Source of the DNA: Methanolobus sp.
GTDB taxonomy: Archaea > Halobacteriota > Methanosarcinia > Methanosarcinales > Methanosarcinaceae
DNA: 64,000 nt
Assembly: GCF_016278365.1 (NCBI RefSeq)
Contig: NZ_JADQBZ010000008.1
Span: 1 to 64,000 of the forward strand
Direction of reading: 5' to 3'
The notes under the pieces were generated by a model. That model was not told the DNA's origin. It saw only the letters and a program-made list of their open reading frames with translations, and did no database searches. The translations under genes were made by a program, and so were the position numbers. Position 1 is the first letter of the stretch; each line of letters starts with the position of its first letter. Below are positions 25,489-34,664 of this stretch, one piece after another.

Positions 25489-28400
25489 ATGTTTAACGAT
25501 AGAAGAAAGGTACAGGAAGAAATGATTAAAGTACTGGATGAGTTCAGGCGGGGAAATATTGAAACCCGCATGAATGAACAATCTAACCAGTTAAACAAGA
25601 AGTTAAGTGGAGACTTGAACCTCCTGCTTGATGACTATCAAAACTTAAGATCCCAGCTAGATATATTAGAAACATCCGGCAGGAAGACAATGGAAGAATC
25701 AAGAGCCAGAGTTGAAATGCTCAATGAGATACCCACACCTGTCATGGCAGTTGACAAAGAGTTCAATGTCACCTTCATGAATGCAAGCGGTGCTGCTGCT
25801 GTGAGGAAGACACCCGAAGGATGCCTGGGACAGAAATGCTACACTCTTTTTAATACTCCTCATTGTAATACTGAGAATTGCCAGGTAGCAAAAGCTATGA
25901 AAACCGGCACAGTCTGTACGGCAGATACAATCGCAAAACTGCCAGGTGGTGAGATTCCCATCCGCTATACAGGTACTTCTCTTAAAGATGTGAATGGTAA
26001 TGTTATAGGCGCGCTGGAGTATGTGCTGGATATAACTGCAGAGACAAATGTTACTGCTGAAGTCCAGAAACTGGCAGAAGCTGCTGTAAACGGCAGGCTG
26101 GATACAAGGGCAGACCCGGACAAGTTCTCAGGTAATAACAGGGAGATAATTTTGGGCTTCAATGAAACCCTTGACTCGGTAATAGATCCCCTCAATGTCG
26201 CTGCCGAATATATTGACCGCATATCCAAGGGGGAGATACCTAATAGGGTCACCGATGAATACAAGGGTGATTTCAACGAGATAAAGAACAACCTTAACCA
26301 GTGTATCGATGCAATAAATGCGCTGGTCACAGATGCAAATCTGCTCTCAAAGGCTGCAGTTGAGGGTAAACTTGATACCCGTGCTGATGCTTCCAGGCAT
26401 CAGGGGGACTACAAGGCAATTGTTGAAGGTGTCAATGATGCTCTTGATTCAGTGATAGGTCCACTTAACGTGGCTGCTGAATATGTTGACCGGATATCTC
26501 ATGGGGAAATCCCGGAAAAAATCACTGATAATTATAATGGAGATTTCAACGAGATAAAGAACAATCTCAACCAGTGTATCGATGCAGTAAGTGCACTTGT
26601 TGGTGATGCCAATATGCTTTCCAAGGCTGCTGTTGATGGTAAACTTGATACTCGTGCTGATGCTTCCAGGCATCAGGGAGATTACAGGGCTATCGTTGAA
26701 GGCGTCAACGCCACTCTGGACGCTGTCATTGGTCCGCTTAATGTGGCTGCAGAATATGTAGACAGGATATCACATGGAGAGCTCCCCGACAAGATCACTG
26801 ACAATTACAATGGTGATTTCAATGAGATCAAGAACAACCTGAATCGTTGCATAGATGCAATAAATGCACTGGTTGCTGATGCTAATATGCTTTCTAGGGC
26901 TGCGGTTGAGGGAAAGCTCGATACCCGTGCCGATGTCACCGGGCATAGGGGAGATTACAGGGCTATTGTAGAAGGTGTCAATGCTACCCTGGATGCTGTT
27001 ATCGGTCCGCTCAATGTAGCTGCAGAATATGTTGACCGGATTGGGAAAGGTGAGATGCCGGACAAGATTACTGATGATTACAATGGTGATTTCAATGAGA
27101 TCAAGAATAACCTCAACCAATGTATCGAGGGATTAGGTGCTCTTGTAGAGTGCAATAATGTCCTTCAGAGGCTTGCAATGAATGACTATACCCAGAAGAT
27201 AGAGGGTAGCCACACCGGAATTTTCGGGGAGATAGCGAAGGCTTCAAATGAAGTGCTGGGTCATTCCATTGTGATTCAGGATACTGTAAAACAGATCTCG
27301 GTGGGCAACCTTGGAATGTTGGACACTTATAGGAAGATCCAGAGACGGTCAGAGAACGATCAACTCATGCCAGCATTCATTTCCATGATGGAGAATATAG
27401 AAGGACTTGCAGATGAATTCATGAAAATGGGTACTGCTGCAATGGAAGGCAGGCTTGAACACAGAGCTAATGCAAGTGTGTTCGAAGGCAAATATCATGA
27501 AGCTATAATGGCAGTCAATAATTCATTTGATGCTGTCATCTGCCCACTCAATGTTGCTTCTGAATACTTTGAAAGGATTTCCGTAGGCGATATACCTAAA
27601 GAGATAACAGATGTTTATTGTGGGGACTTTGACAAGATCAAGAGTAACCTCAACAGATGTATCTTTGCAATTAAAGCCTTGGTAGATGACGCTGAAATGC
27701 TGGCACTGGCAGGAGCTAGCGGCCAGTTAAGTACCCGCGCAGACACTTCTAACCATCAGGGAGATTACCGCAAGATCGTAGAAGGTGTTAACAGTTGTCT
27801 GGATGCCGTCATAGGTCCCCTGAACGAAGCTTCAAGGGTGATCACAGCTTATTCCGAAGGAGACCTGAGCACAAGAGTGACAATTAATGCAAAAGGTGAC
27901 TTCAAATTATTAGGCGATACCTTAGATGGATTTGGTGATACACTGCAGAGCATTATCAATGATTCATGCCAAGTTCTGGCTTTGGTTGCATCTAATGACC
28001 TTACAAGAGCTGTGCAGGTTCATGGAGTTGGGGATTTCATACAACTTACTGATGGTGTGGAAAATTGCAGGCTTTCCTTAAATGAGGTCGTTGCCATTGT
28101 AAAAAAACAATCCGAGAATATAGCAGCAGCAGCCCAAGAAATATCAAGTTCGAGCGAGGAACTGTCAGCTACCAGCGAGCAGATAACCGGCACGGTTGGT
28201 GAGATATCTAAAGGTGCTCAGGAACAGGCCATCAAGGTCGAAGAGGTTTCCCGTACAATGAGTGATATGAGTAAAAGTGTTCAGGAAGTAGCATGCCACT
28301 CTCAGCAGGCAGCAGGGAACACTGTAGAGTCTAATAATCTCATGAAAAACCTGGGAAATATGTCTAAAGACCTGCTACTGAAAATGGATAACATAAAATC

Positions 28401-29121
28401 TGCAGTTGGAGAATCATCCAATGTTATCATGGAACTTGACGATAAATCAAAGCAAATAGAAGAGATTGTTAGTTTAATCACAAGCATTGCAGATCAGACA
28501 AACCTGCTGGCTCTCAACGCAGCCATCGAGGCGGCGAGGGCAGGGGAACACGGACGGGGATTTGCTGTTGTAGCAGATGAGGTGCGCAAACTTGCCGAGG
28601 ACTCCGGCAACGCAGCTAAAGAAATCGCAAAACTGATCAATTACATACAAACCGGGACTCAGAACGCAGTTTCATCAATGAAAGTGGGAACTGACGAGGT
28701 TTCAATTGGTGCAGTCTCTCTTGAAAAAGCAGTCACTGAGATTGAAAAAGTAGTTGGGACAGGAGAGAATATAATGAGGATGGTGCAGGAGATAGCCGCA
28801 GCTTCAGAACAACAAGCTGCATCGATAGAAGAAGTCACCAGTTCGGTGGAAGAAGTGTCCGCCATTTCTGAGGAGACTGCCGGAAGTACTACAGAGGCTT
28901 CTGCTTCGGTTCAGGAGCAAACAGCTTCTATGAATGAACTTTCAAGATCAGCTCAGGAACTGGCTGATATAGCTTCAGATATGCAGAATGTGGTGTCTAA
29001 GTTTAGTTTGGATACAAGTCAGAGTAAAAATGCGGATACCAGAAAGGAAAGCACGAATAATAAAGGCACTGTAAAAACATTAACAAGACAAAAAGTAGAC
29101 TCTAAGGGAATGCTAGCATGA
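25489..29121 (+). CDS. Soluble PAS/poly-HAMP methyl-accepting chemotaxis protein
   Basis: A 1210-residue chemoreceptor without any membrane segment. Order: coiled coil (1-70); a PAS domain at about 75-180 with a cysteine-rich loop ([16 protein letters not shown]); a long run of tandem HAMP-like modules from about 190 to 870, in 92-residue units each made of two modules; then the MCP signalling domain with hairpin tip [16 protein letters not shown] near residue 1005. It should form a cytoplasmic rod controlling CheA. The Cys loop suggests redox or metal sensing (inference). No che genes are adjacent. The C-terminus lacks a clear CheR-binding pentapeptide. Confidence 0.9.
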   Translation: MFNDRRKVQEEMIKVLDEFRRGNIETRMNEQSNQLNKKLSGDLNLLLDDYQNLRSQLDILETSGRKTMEESRARVEMLNEIPTPVMAVDKEFNVTFMNASGAAAVRKTPEGCLGQKCYTLFNTPHCNTENCQVAKAMKTGTVCTADTIAKLPGGEIPIRYTGTSLKDVNGNVIGALEYVLDITAETNVTAEVQKLAEAAVNGRLDTRADPDKFSGNNREIILGFNETLDSVIDPLNVAAEYIDRISKGEIPNRVTDEYKGDFNEIKNNLNQCIDAINALVTDANLLSKAAVEGKLDTRADASRHQGDYKAIVEGVNDALDSVIGPLNVAAEYVDRISHGEIPEKITDNYNGDFNEIKNNLNQCIDAVSALVGDANMLSKAAVDGKLDTRADASRHQGDYRAIVEGVNATLDAVIGPLNVAAEYVDRISHGELPDKITDNYNGDFNEIKNNLNRCIDAINALVADANMLSRAAVEGKLDTRADVTGHRGDYRAIVEGVNATLDAVIGPLNVAAEYVDRIGKGEMPDKITDDYNGDFNEIKNNLNQCIEGLGALVECNNVLQRLAMNDYTQKIEGSHTGIFGEIAKASNEVLGHSIVIQDTVKQISVGNLGMLDTYRKIQRRSENDQLMPAFISMMENIEGLADEFMKMGTAAMEGRLEHRANASVFEGKYHEAIMAVNNSFDAVICPLNVASEYFERISVGDIPKEITDVYCGDFDKIKSNLNRCIFAIKALVDDAEMLALAGASGQLSTRADTSNHQGDYRKIVEGVNSCLDAVIGPLNEASRVITAYSEGDLSTRVTINAKGDFKLLGDTLDGFGDTLQSIINDSCQVLALVASNDLTRAVQVHGVGDFIQLTDGVENCRLSLNEVVAIVKKQSENIAAAAQEISSSSEELSATSEQITGTVGEISKGAQEQAIKVEEVSRTMSDMSKSVQEVACHSQQAAGNTVESNNLMKNLGNMSKDLLLKMDNIKSAVGESSNVIMELDDKSKQIEEIVSLITSIADQTNLLALNAAIEAARAGEHGRGFAVVADEVRKLAEDSGNAAKEIAKLINYIQTGTQNAVSSMKVGTDEVSIGAVSLEKAVTEIEKVVGTGENIMRMVQEIAAASEQQAASIEEVTSSVEEVSAISEETAGSTTEASASVQEQTASMNELSRSAQELADIASDMQNVVSKFSLDTSQSKNADTRKESTNNKGTVKTLTRQKVDSKGMLA
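26080..27160 (+). repeat. Intragenic 276-bp tandem repeats encoding HAMP pairs
   Basis: Four near-identical units with a 276-bp period can be followed by the recurring segment AAACTTGATACCCGTGCTGA at about 26370, 26646 and a diverged copy at about 26917. Protein-level units diverge after 27160. The identity implies recent duplication within the gene and makes unit-number variation between strains likely. Confidence 0.75.
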
Positions 29122-29210
29122 GCAAGACTAGATGCAGGTGACTGTAATATCTCGTAAAAGTGGCAGCTATCAGCAGAAGTGCTGCTGCATACTTTATTTC
29201 ATTTGAGCAG

Positions 29211-29350
29211 GTGAACTACCACCGGTTAAAACCGGTGGCTTCCTTTGTTTGGGACGCAATTCATCCACCTGTTCCATTTCATAGAAATGGAACTCCCATC
29301 AAATCGAAGATTTAATGCGAGGTTAAAACCGGAGGTCTTCTTGCTTCACG
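29211..29350 (-). mobile_element. Non-autonomous IS200/IS605-type element (MITE)
   Basis: About 140 bases with no gene but with both ends of the IS200/IS605 family seen around tnpB at 5268-6578. The right end on this strand is GCCACCGGTTTTAACCGGTGG followed by TAGTTCAC, with a perfect hairpin at 29219-29238. The left end keeps GGTGGATGAATTGCGTCC and AAGAAGACC. The left hairpin is interrupted by an insert that itself folds (TTCCATTTC-TAT-GAAATGGAA). It would need TnpA supplied in trans. Confidence 0.72.
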
Positions 29351-29392
29351 CTGATAAAACGGAATAGGTTTTAAATAATTGACAATAACCCG

Positions 29393-29417
29393 TACATTCC
29401 GGCAGTGCCGGAATGTA
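29393..29417. terminator. Perfect GC-rich hairpin, possible terminator
   Basis: An 11-bp perfect inverted repeat with a 3-base loop (TACATTCCGGC-AGT-GCCGGAATGTA). There is no U-tract after it. It may end transcription of the chemoreceptor or belong to a mobile element flank. Confidence 0.4.
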
Positions 29418-29996
29418 TCGTACCCACGCTCATACTCCCCCACTCCCGGGAACCCACTCATCTCTTCCTGACCACTCATACCCACTATCCCCTACTAACT
29501 TACTCATAATCCATCGTTTCCCACTGAACCACCACAGTCCATCGTTTCCCACTAAACCGCTCATACTCCAATTGATGTGTGTTACTGCACGGATAAGGAT
29601 AAAGTTCAATGTTTTGAGGGAAATGCTGAGGGGACGGATCTTTACCCTTATTCCATTGTGCAGTTGCATTCGTTTTTCCGTTTTACTTGTCCGGAGATCC
29701 CGGTTAAGTTACATATCGCACCTATGCTAATTGGTCATTGCAGTTTCCTGCATTGCAGATGTTATACCTGCAAAACCTACTAATCAATAATAATATATAA
29801 ATATTTCTATACTCTGTTATATAATGATTGTAATCATTATGAGAACTTGACTTTACAAAGTGATCACACATTCTGCTAAAGAGGGAACTCTGCCATAATA
29901 TGGATTACTTTCATTTCACGGATATGCCGTCAATCCACAGAAGTTCATTCACCCAAAAAAGAGATATCAGAACAAGTCCACAACTAGAGCATCAGT
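29418..29996. other. Intergenic region with C-rich repeats and a Fur-box-like dyad
   Basis: 29425-29575 is biased to C and holds repeated CCACTCAT-like words and two copies of TCCATCGTTTCCCACT about 30 bases apart. A dyad, ATAATGATT-GT-AATCATTAT, occupies 29821-29840, upstream of the gene at 29997. No coding gene is convincing. Confidence 0.45.
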
Positions 29997-31241
29997 ATGA
30001 AGCTAGATGAAAGGATATACGGCTCGCAGATGAGCACTTTAGAGAGGGAGCTCCTCTTCAATCGGGAGAATACCGGTTTTGTCAGATTTGATGGCAATAG
30101 CAGACGTACATTCTATCTCGATCCATCCCCATTTTTAGCATTGGACAAAAACGAGGTGTTCTATCTTATCAGTGGCAAGGCACCAGGCAAAAACGAACTT
30201 GTAAGGGTTGAGGTGGCAGACTCCGAGATAATTCACAGGGGAGGAAAGGGCAGATTCTCTAAAACGAAAGTCAATTTTGTCAAGAGCTGGGAGGCCATCG
30301 ATCCTAACTCGATCTCAAAGGCCAGAAGCCTCCTGGACTTTGAAGAAGTCATTGATTACCTGAAAATGCCTTACATTGGAGATAAGGGTGTACTTGACTG
30401 TATCGGCATGGGAAGCGCCCTATACATTTCCTCTACTCCTCCATGTACCCGGCAGGTCGGAGGCATTAATGCAGCAGTGCTTGGAAAACAGAAAAACTGG
30501 AATGCGTACACCAGTTCAATGAACGCTGTGATTCCTTCAGACTTCAGAAGAGCGTCTTCAAATTATTACTATAAGCTCTCAGAGCAGGACCGGGAGTTTG
30601 AAACGGGAGCGAGAAGAGAGGTCAGCCTGTCATACCTGAATCCGGCGGTGACACCAATGCAGCTACCTGTAATACTTGATATCGAGGACGTGAAAAGCAA
30701 GAGCAAGATCAACGCATATTGTAAAGAGGATTACTCCGTGCTGAATGCGCACCTTCTTGATACCCTTTTAATGAATCCATCTATACCTGGAGATCTGGAC
30801 CCGTACATCACTGAGAAGACCTACGAACTCAAGAACGACCTTCTCGACATGGGTGGACTTCCTTATAATCAGGACCTGGGTTCTTCCATCTCTCTTATGA
30901 GCCTTGCTTATGCACGGCTGCAGCATAAAACAGAATGCTCAAAAGATGATGTTAAAGAGGTTTTTGAATTCTGGGTGGATATGACCCACAATGCCAGCAG
31001 GGAGTTGTCAACTCCTGTTACACTTAATGAACTCTACAGTCTCAGGAGAAGTGAAAAAACCCTTTATACGGACCTGTGTAATGCCTTTGGCACAGATGTT
31101 GATGTGTCTTTAGAAGAGGCAAAAAAAGCGACAGCTCTAAAAGAGTCACAATTTGAGGCTGCATTAGAAAAACTCAATCTCAAGGGTTATGTGCTCCTTA
31201 TGAGCAATTACCAGAGGATACGCATATTATGTAAAATATAA
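29997..31241 (+). CDS. Hypothetical protein with an MCM-lid-like region
   Basis: A 414-residue protein that I do not firmly recognise. There is no signal peptide or membrane segment and no Walker motif. Residues about 300-325 (SLMSLAYARLQHKTECSKDD, then VKEVFEFWVD) resemble the helical lid after the AAA+ domain of archaeal MCM helicases, and residues 355-414 look like a C-terminal winged helix. MCM-derived proteins without ATPase exist in archaea, so a degenerate MCM relative is possible. The segment TPPCTRQVGGINAAVLGKQ around residue 160 is unassigned. A dyad lies 157 bases upstream. Confidence 0.5.
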   Translation: MKLDERIYGSQMSTLERELLFNRENTGFVRFDGNSRRTFYLDPSPFLALDKNEVFYLISGKAPGKNELVRVEVADSEIIHRGGKGRFSKTKVNFVKSWEAIDPNSISKARSLLDFEEVIDYLKMPYIGDKGVLDCIGMGSALYISSTPPCTRQVGGINAAVLGKQKNWNAYTSSMNAVIPSDFRRASSNYYYKLSEQDREFETGARREVSLSYLNPAVTPMQLPVILDIEDVKSKSKINAYCKEDYSVLNAHLLDTLLMNPSIPGDLDPYITEKTYELKNDLLDMGGLPYNQDLGSSISLMSLAYARLQHKTECSKDDVKEVFEFWVDMTHNASRELSTPVTLNELYSLRRSEKTLYTDLCNAFGTDVDVSLEEAKKATALKESQFEAALEKLNLKGYVLLMSNYQRIRILCKI

Positions 31242-31490
31242 GGAATAATCAAATCCTTGTATATCCTTCATTATCCAATATGGAAACAAAATCTAATATA
31301 TCCGGAAAGAATGATCTTTACAGCCCTTTTTTTTAGTGCTTAAGCTTAAGTGTTTAAACTTCAGTGCGCAAATGAAAGTTCAATGCCATTGAAATGAATA
31401 AGCGTTTTAGAAAATCACTCATAGTGTCATCTTCAATCGCAATGGCAAATTAACCAAGGTTTAGGTTAAATAAAAACAGGTTCTAGTATG

Positions 31491-31614
31491 TGTTGCGGGT
31501 CGTGGGGAAAATGAACCGCAACACGGGAGTGGATCAATTGAGAGATGTTGGGGAACATCTCGGATTCGCAAGGAGAGAGGCGCCTTAAAGCGTGGTGGTT
31601 TCCAGGCGTCTCAT
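31491..31614 (+). ncRNA. Structured RNA-like repeat element, copy 2
   Basis: P1 GTTGCGG/CCGCAAC (31492-31522), P2 AGATGTT-GGGG-AACATCT (31543-31560, perfect 7 bp) and P3 GAGGCGCC/GGCGTCTC (31577-31612) with the invariant loop GCGTGGTGGTTT. Compared with copy 3, one P2 pair is G-C here and A-T there, and one P3 pair is changed on both sides. This copy is directly followed by copy 3. Confidence 0.75.
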
Positions 31615-31621
31615 CCTCTAT

Positions 31622-31726
31622 TCACAACAGGGTTGTGGATGTTGGTGGTTGAAGAGATATTGGGGAATATCTTGGATTCGTAAGGAGAGAGGCACCTTAG
31701 GGCGTGGTGGTTTTCAGGTGTCTCAC
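31622..31726 (+). ncRNA. Structured RNA-like repeat element, copy 3
   Basis: P1 CACAAC/GTTGTG (31623-31637), P2 AGATATT-GGGG-AATATCT (31655-31672, perfect) and P3 GAGGCACC/GGTGTCTC (31689-31724) with the same 12-nt loop core. It is in tandem with copy 2 and ends 235 bases before the TIR-domain gene, so both copies could lie in one leader transcript or be separate RNA genes. Confidence 0.75.
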
Positions 31727-31960
31727 CTTATCCTTTACTAGTCCTACAAAGTCAAAGCTAGTATAAAACCCATTCCCTTTAGCCGGAAGGTGTTTTCCGA
31801 CAAAGAAAATAAACTGTTCTTTTCTGATGGCTTTTTACCTTAATGTCTTTTCTCATATTTCTCATCAGGATATTCTGTTTTCAAATGACGCTAATGAATA
31901 AGATATTCTTCCCGTAGTCGTGAACCTATTATATCAGTAAAGATATCATTTTATCTCTGT

Positions 31961-32524
31961 ATGATTGACAGGATATACATTTCCTATACTGAAAATGACG
32001 AACTCCTTGCGCAGGAACTGGCGCAGGCGCTATGGGCTGTGAACCTGGAGAGTTCCTCTTCCATGTACAGTAAAGTTCTTTATATTTCCATGGCGCAACG
32101 TATCCGTTTTGGTATCAGCCATTCAGACTGCATGATAGTTATTCTAACCAGGGAGAGCGCCCTGTCACCGCGCGTCAACCAGGAAATAGGTCTGGCTGCA
32201 TCAGAATGTGACAGGCTGGTTATTGTCCTTGCAGAAAAGGGTGTTGAGCTTCCCATACTAGTCCAAGATATAAAACCAATATTGTTCTCGCAGGATACCT
32301 ATACGGATGCTCTGGGATACCTGATATATACTTTGAGGAACCTTACCAGATTCGAATGGCTCAGGATACAATGCCCCCATTGCGGGGAGGAAATGACCCA
32401 GTACATCACGCCGCAGGATGAAGTGGACAGGTCCCTGATGACAGGAACTCAGCTAAACACGATGTGCAACTACTGTGAAAGTGAGCTATTTCTTGATCCA
32501 AGGACATTCAAGCCTGTCCTATGA
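31961..32524 (+). CDS. TIR-domain protein with C-terminal zinc ribbon
   Basis: A 187-residue protein. Residues 1-125 form a TIR fold: IYISYTENDELLAQELAQAL at the N-terminus, DCMIVILTRESALSPRVNQE near residue 57. Glu75 (in NQEIGLAA) is in the position of the catalytic glutamate of NAD-cleaving TIR domains. Residues 138-178 carry two Cys pairs, CPHCGEE and CNYCESE, a zinc ribbon. Prokaryotic TIR proteins are often anti-virus effectors or NAD hydrolases. No sensor partner is obvious; a winged-helix gene follows 88 bases downstream. Confidence 0.75.
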   Translation: MIDRIYISYTENDELLAQELAQALWAVNLESSSSMYSKVLYISMAQRIRFGISHSDCMIVILTRESALSPRVNQEIGLAASECDRLVIVLAEKGVELPILVQDIKPILFSQDTYTDALGYLIYTLRNLTRFEWLRIQCPHCGEEMTQYITPQDEVDRSLMTGTQLNTMCNYCESELFLDPRTFKPVL

Positions 32525-32611
32525 TACAAATACCTTACATCGAAGTCCGCATAGCGATAAGTATTATTAATTAGAAATGATACGTCGTCTGATATTTGTG
32601 ATGGAAAGAAT

Positions 32612-32899
32612 ATGGTTGAAGATTCGATAGACGAACTGCTCAGGTGGATAGTAAGTGTCGACCGCCGTGTAATATTGATGGACTACCTGAAAGAACACTC
32701 AATAGCAAAAGCATCGGATATTGCTCATCAGACTAACCGGTCTACGCAGAATATAAGTCGCGCTCTGAAAGAATATGAGGACAGGGGAATCATCGAATGC
32801 CTGACTCCCGAAAAAACAACATGGAAAAGATATGTTCTTACAGCTTACGGCAAGGCACTTATTGAAAAATGGAAGGAAAATAATTCGGATCCGTTCTAA
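32612..32899 (+). CDS. Winged-helix transcriptional regulator
   Basis: A 95-residue ArsR/MarR-like winged helix. The HTH is in AKASDIAHQTNRSTQNISRA at about residues 30-49 and the wing in GIIECLTPEKTTWKRYVLT. There are no cysteines or metal motif, so it is probably not a metal sensor. It lies between the TIR gene and the convergent carbonic anhydrase gene and may regulate the former. Confidence 0.78.
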   Translation: MVEDSIDELLRWIVSVDRRVILMDYLKEHSIAKASDIAHQTNRSTQNISRALKEYEDRGIIECLTPEKTTWKRYVLTAYGKALIEKWKENNSDPF

Positions 32900-32903
32900 A
32901 GCC

Positions 32904-33449
32904 CTATGCTTCTGTAGCAAGATTCTTGTAGCCGTTCACAAGGTTGACATTTGCCTTCACAACTGAATCCTTGAACTTCACAAGCTCAGAACTTACATCT
33001 TCAAGACATTCCACCGCATCCTGGCTGGTTATGCTCATGCCATCAGGCACTACCTTGCCGGGAGGAATCCGGACCTTGCGTACAGTCGCATTATGAAGAA
33101 CAAGAGTATCATCACCTACAATACAGTCAAATACCACTGATCCGAATCCCACAAAGCAACCCTCGCCTATTACACAGGGGCCGTGCACTATGCATCCATG
33201 TGCGAGGGATGTGTTACTGTTGACTACCACATCGGAGTTGGAAAGAGAGTGAATAATAACATTATCTTGGATGTTGCAGTTGTCACCAATTATAACAGAT
33301 GAGCCAGGCTCGTCTGCCCTGACGATCGCATTGTGAGCCACAAACACATTATCCCCAATAGTGACATTCCCGACAATGATGGCGGTTTCGGAAACCCATG
33401 CATTTTCACTTATCTGGGGCATCTGGTTCTGGGGGTTTGGGTATAGCAT
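32904..33449 (-). CDS. Gamma-class carbonic anhydrase (Cam/CamH family)
   Basis: A 181-residue left-handed beta-helix protein. Hexapeptide repeats run from about residue 20 to 135. The three zinc/iron-binding histidines are present: His in NVIIHS near residue 72, and the two in SLAHGCIVHG near residues 90-95. The C-terminal helix with MSITSQDAVECLEDV and VNLVNGYKN resembles Cam of Methanosarcina. The acidic loop with the proton-shuttle Glu84 of Cam is missing, as in CamH. No signal peptide is present, so it is probably cytoplasmic. Confidence 0.87.
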   Translation of the reverse strand: MLYPNPQNQMPQISENAWVSETAIIVGNVTIGDNVFVAHNAIVRADEPGSSVIIGDNCNIQDNVIIHSLSNSDVVVNSNTSLAHGCIVHGPCVIGEGCFVGFGSVVFDCIVGDDTLVLHNATVRKVRIPPGKVVPDGMSITSQDAVECLEDVSSELVKFKDSVVKANVNLVNGYKNLATEA

Positions 33450-33500
33450 TTAGTTCACCTTCTTTAATTTACTTTATCATCAAGGCACGAGGAATCTAAT

Positions 33501-33532
33501 CGTACGACTATTTTCTCGTACGACTATTTTCT
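33501..33532. repeat. Short tandem repeat, 16 bp x 2
   Basis: CGTACGACTATTTTCT is perfectly repeated head to tail. It lies 51 bases upstream of the carbonic anhydrase start on its upstream side, so it may be a paired regulator-binding site. Confidence 0.4.
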
Positions 33533-33815
33533 GAGAGCTTGCTTTCTCGCACTTTTTGACTCAACGTAATGTTAATATGAGAATTTATGACAATTTATTT
33601 AAACCTGTTGATTCGAACATGCTGTTTACTCAGAAGACATCATATTTGCTTATTCAAAGTCGGGTTTGAAGATGATGGGTCCTGTAAATTATAATTAATC
33701 CATGTATAAGCAGCAACGTCAAGTCTCATGGTATTGGATGGGAAGAGACAGATATGTTTATTGCAGGTAAAACCAAAACCTTAAATCAACTCATATTGGA
33801 TATAAGTGTTATACT

Positions 33816-34421
33816 ATGTACACAAAGCGCAATCACAGTCTGTCAACAATATCTGATACTCTCATGAAGCAGGACGCTGAGATTCCTTCATTCGAGAGAG
33901 TAGATAGTACTGAGCAGAGTCTCCACGACCAGTTATTGGCTGGTGATTACGAGATAGCAACCTTTGGCGCCGGAAGTTTCTGGAGAGTCGAAGCCATATT
34001 CCGTCAGGTAGCAGGTGTTATAGGCACAGCAGTGGGTTATATTGGAGGTACGGTCGATTATCCCACATATGAGCAGGTCAGTACCGGCAAGACAGGTCAC
34101 GTAGAAGCTGTACAGGTGATCTTTGACCCGGAAATCGTTCCTTACGATAAACTGCTGGAACTCTTCTGGGAACTGCATAATCCGACAGCCCCCAATAAGG
34201 ACCATGAAACCCTTTCCAGCCAGTACAGGTCTATGATATTCTATCATAATGAAAGGCAGCGTAAAATAGCTGCAGATTCAAAAAAAGAAAAGCAGGATGC
34301 CGGATATTTCAAAAGGGATATCATTACTGAAATATTGCCAGCGAGCCGTTTTTACAGGGCAAAGGAATATCATCAGCAATATTATGAAAAAATGGATTCA
34401 GGCGGGCATTTCATTAAATAA
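33816..34421 (+). CDS. MsrA homologue lacking all cysteines
   Basis: A 201-residue relative of peptide-methionine (S)-S-oxide reductase. The fold-defining motifs are present: ATFGAGSFWRVEAIF near residue 50, VGYIGGTVDYPTYEQV near residue 72, GKTGHVEAVQVIFDP near residue 92 and SSQYRSMIFYH near residue 137. The catalytic motif GCFWG has become GSFWR (AGT codon), so the nucleophilic cysteine is serine, and the protein has no cysteine at all. Normal reductase chemistry looks impossible. It has a 45-residue N-terminal extension. It may be a binding protein or a decaying paralogue. Confidence 0.85.
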   Translation: MYTKRNHSLSTISDTLMKQDAEIPSFERVDSTEQSLHDQLLAGDYEIATFGAGSFWRVEAIFRQVAGVIGTAVGYIGGTVDYPTYEQVSTGKTGHVEAVQVIFDPEIVPYDKLLELFWELHNPTAPNKDHETLSSQYRSMIFYHNERQRKIAADSKKEKQDAGYFKRDIITEILPASRFYRAKEYHQQYYEKMDSGGHFIK

Positions 34422-34591
34422 TCTCCTAATCTATTTCCTTCAGAGGCTATTTTACCAAACTTACCACGTTTAGCTGCAGTACTATTCTACTAAGGATTAC
34501 TATAAAATCACTATTGTAAGCAATAGTCATGAAGTATGTTCAAGGCTACTATATATGTGGTGAGGTGCAAATTTAAACCACCTGATATACA

Positions 34592-34640
34592 CGATGTGAT
34601 TTAGACATCGGCGAAAGATCCGCATAAATTTCTGCGGATC
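34592..34640 (+). promoter_or_regulatory. Structured leader of the 34665 gene
   Basis: Two hairpins lie 25-73 bases before the start codon: CGATGT...ACATCG (34592-34610) and GATCCGCA-loop-TGCGGATC (34617-34640, perfect 8 bp). They could be a small riboregulator or a transcription-control leader. It matches no riboswitch class that I know. Confidence 0.4.
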
Positions 34641-34664
34641 GCAGGAAATAGTGGGGGAATATAA

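Noticed and set aside
29430-29669. Minus-strand ORF of 79 codons (SGLVGNDGLWWFSGKRW)
   Set aside because: It translates the C-rich repeated stretch, has no ribosome-binding site or family feature, and appears to be a by-product of composition.
31491-31726. Hammerhead or twister ribozyme in the repeated RNA element
   Set aside because: The conserved cores (CUGAUGA...GAAA and others) are absent; only hairpins with the GCGTGGTGGTTT loop are conserved.
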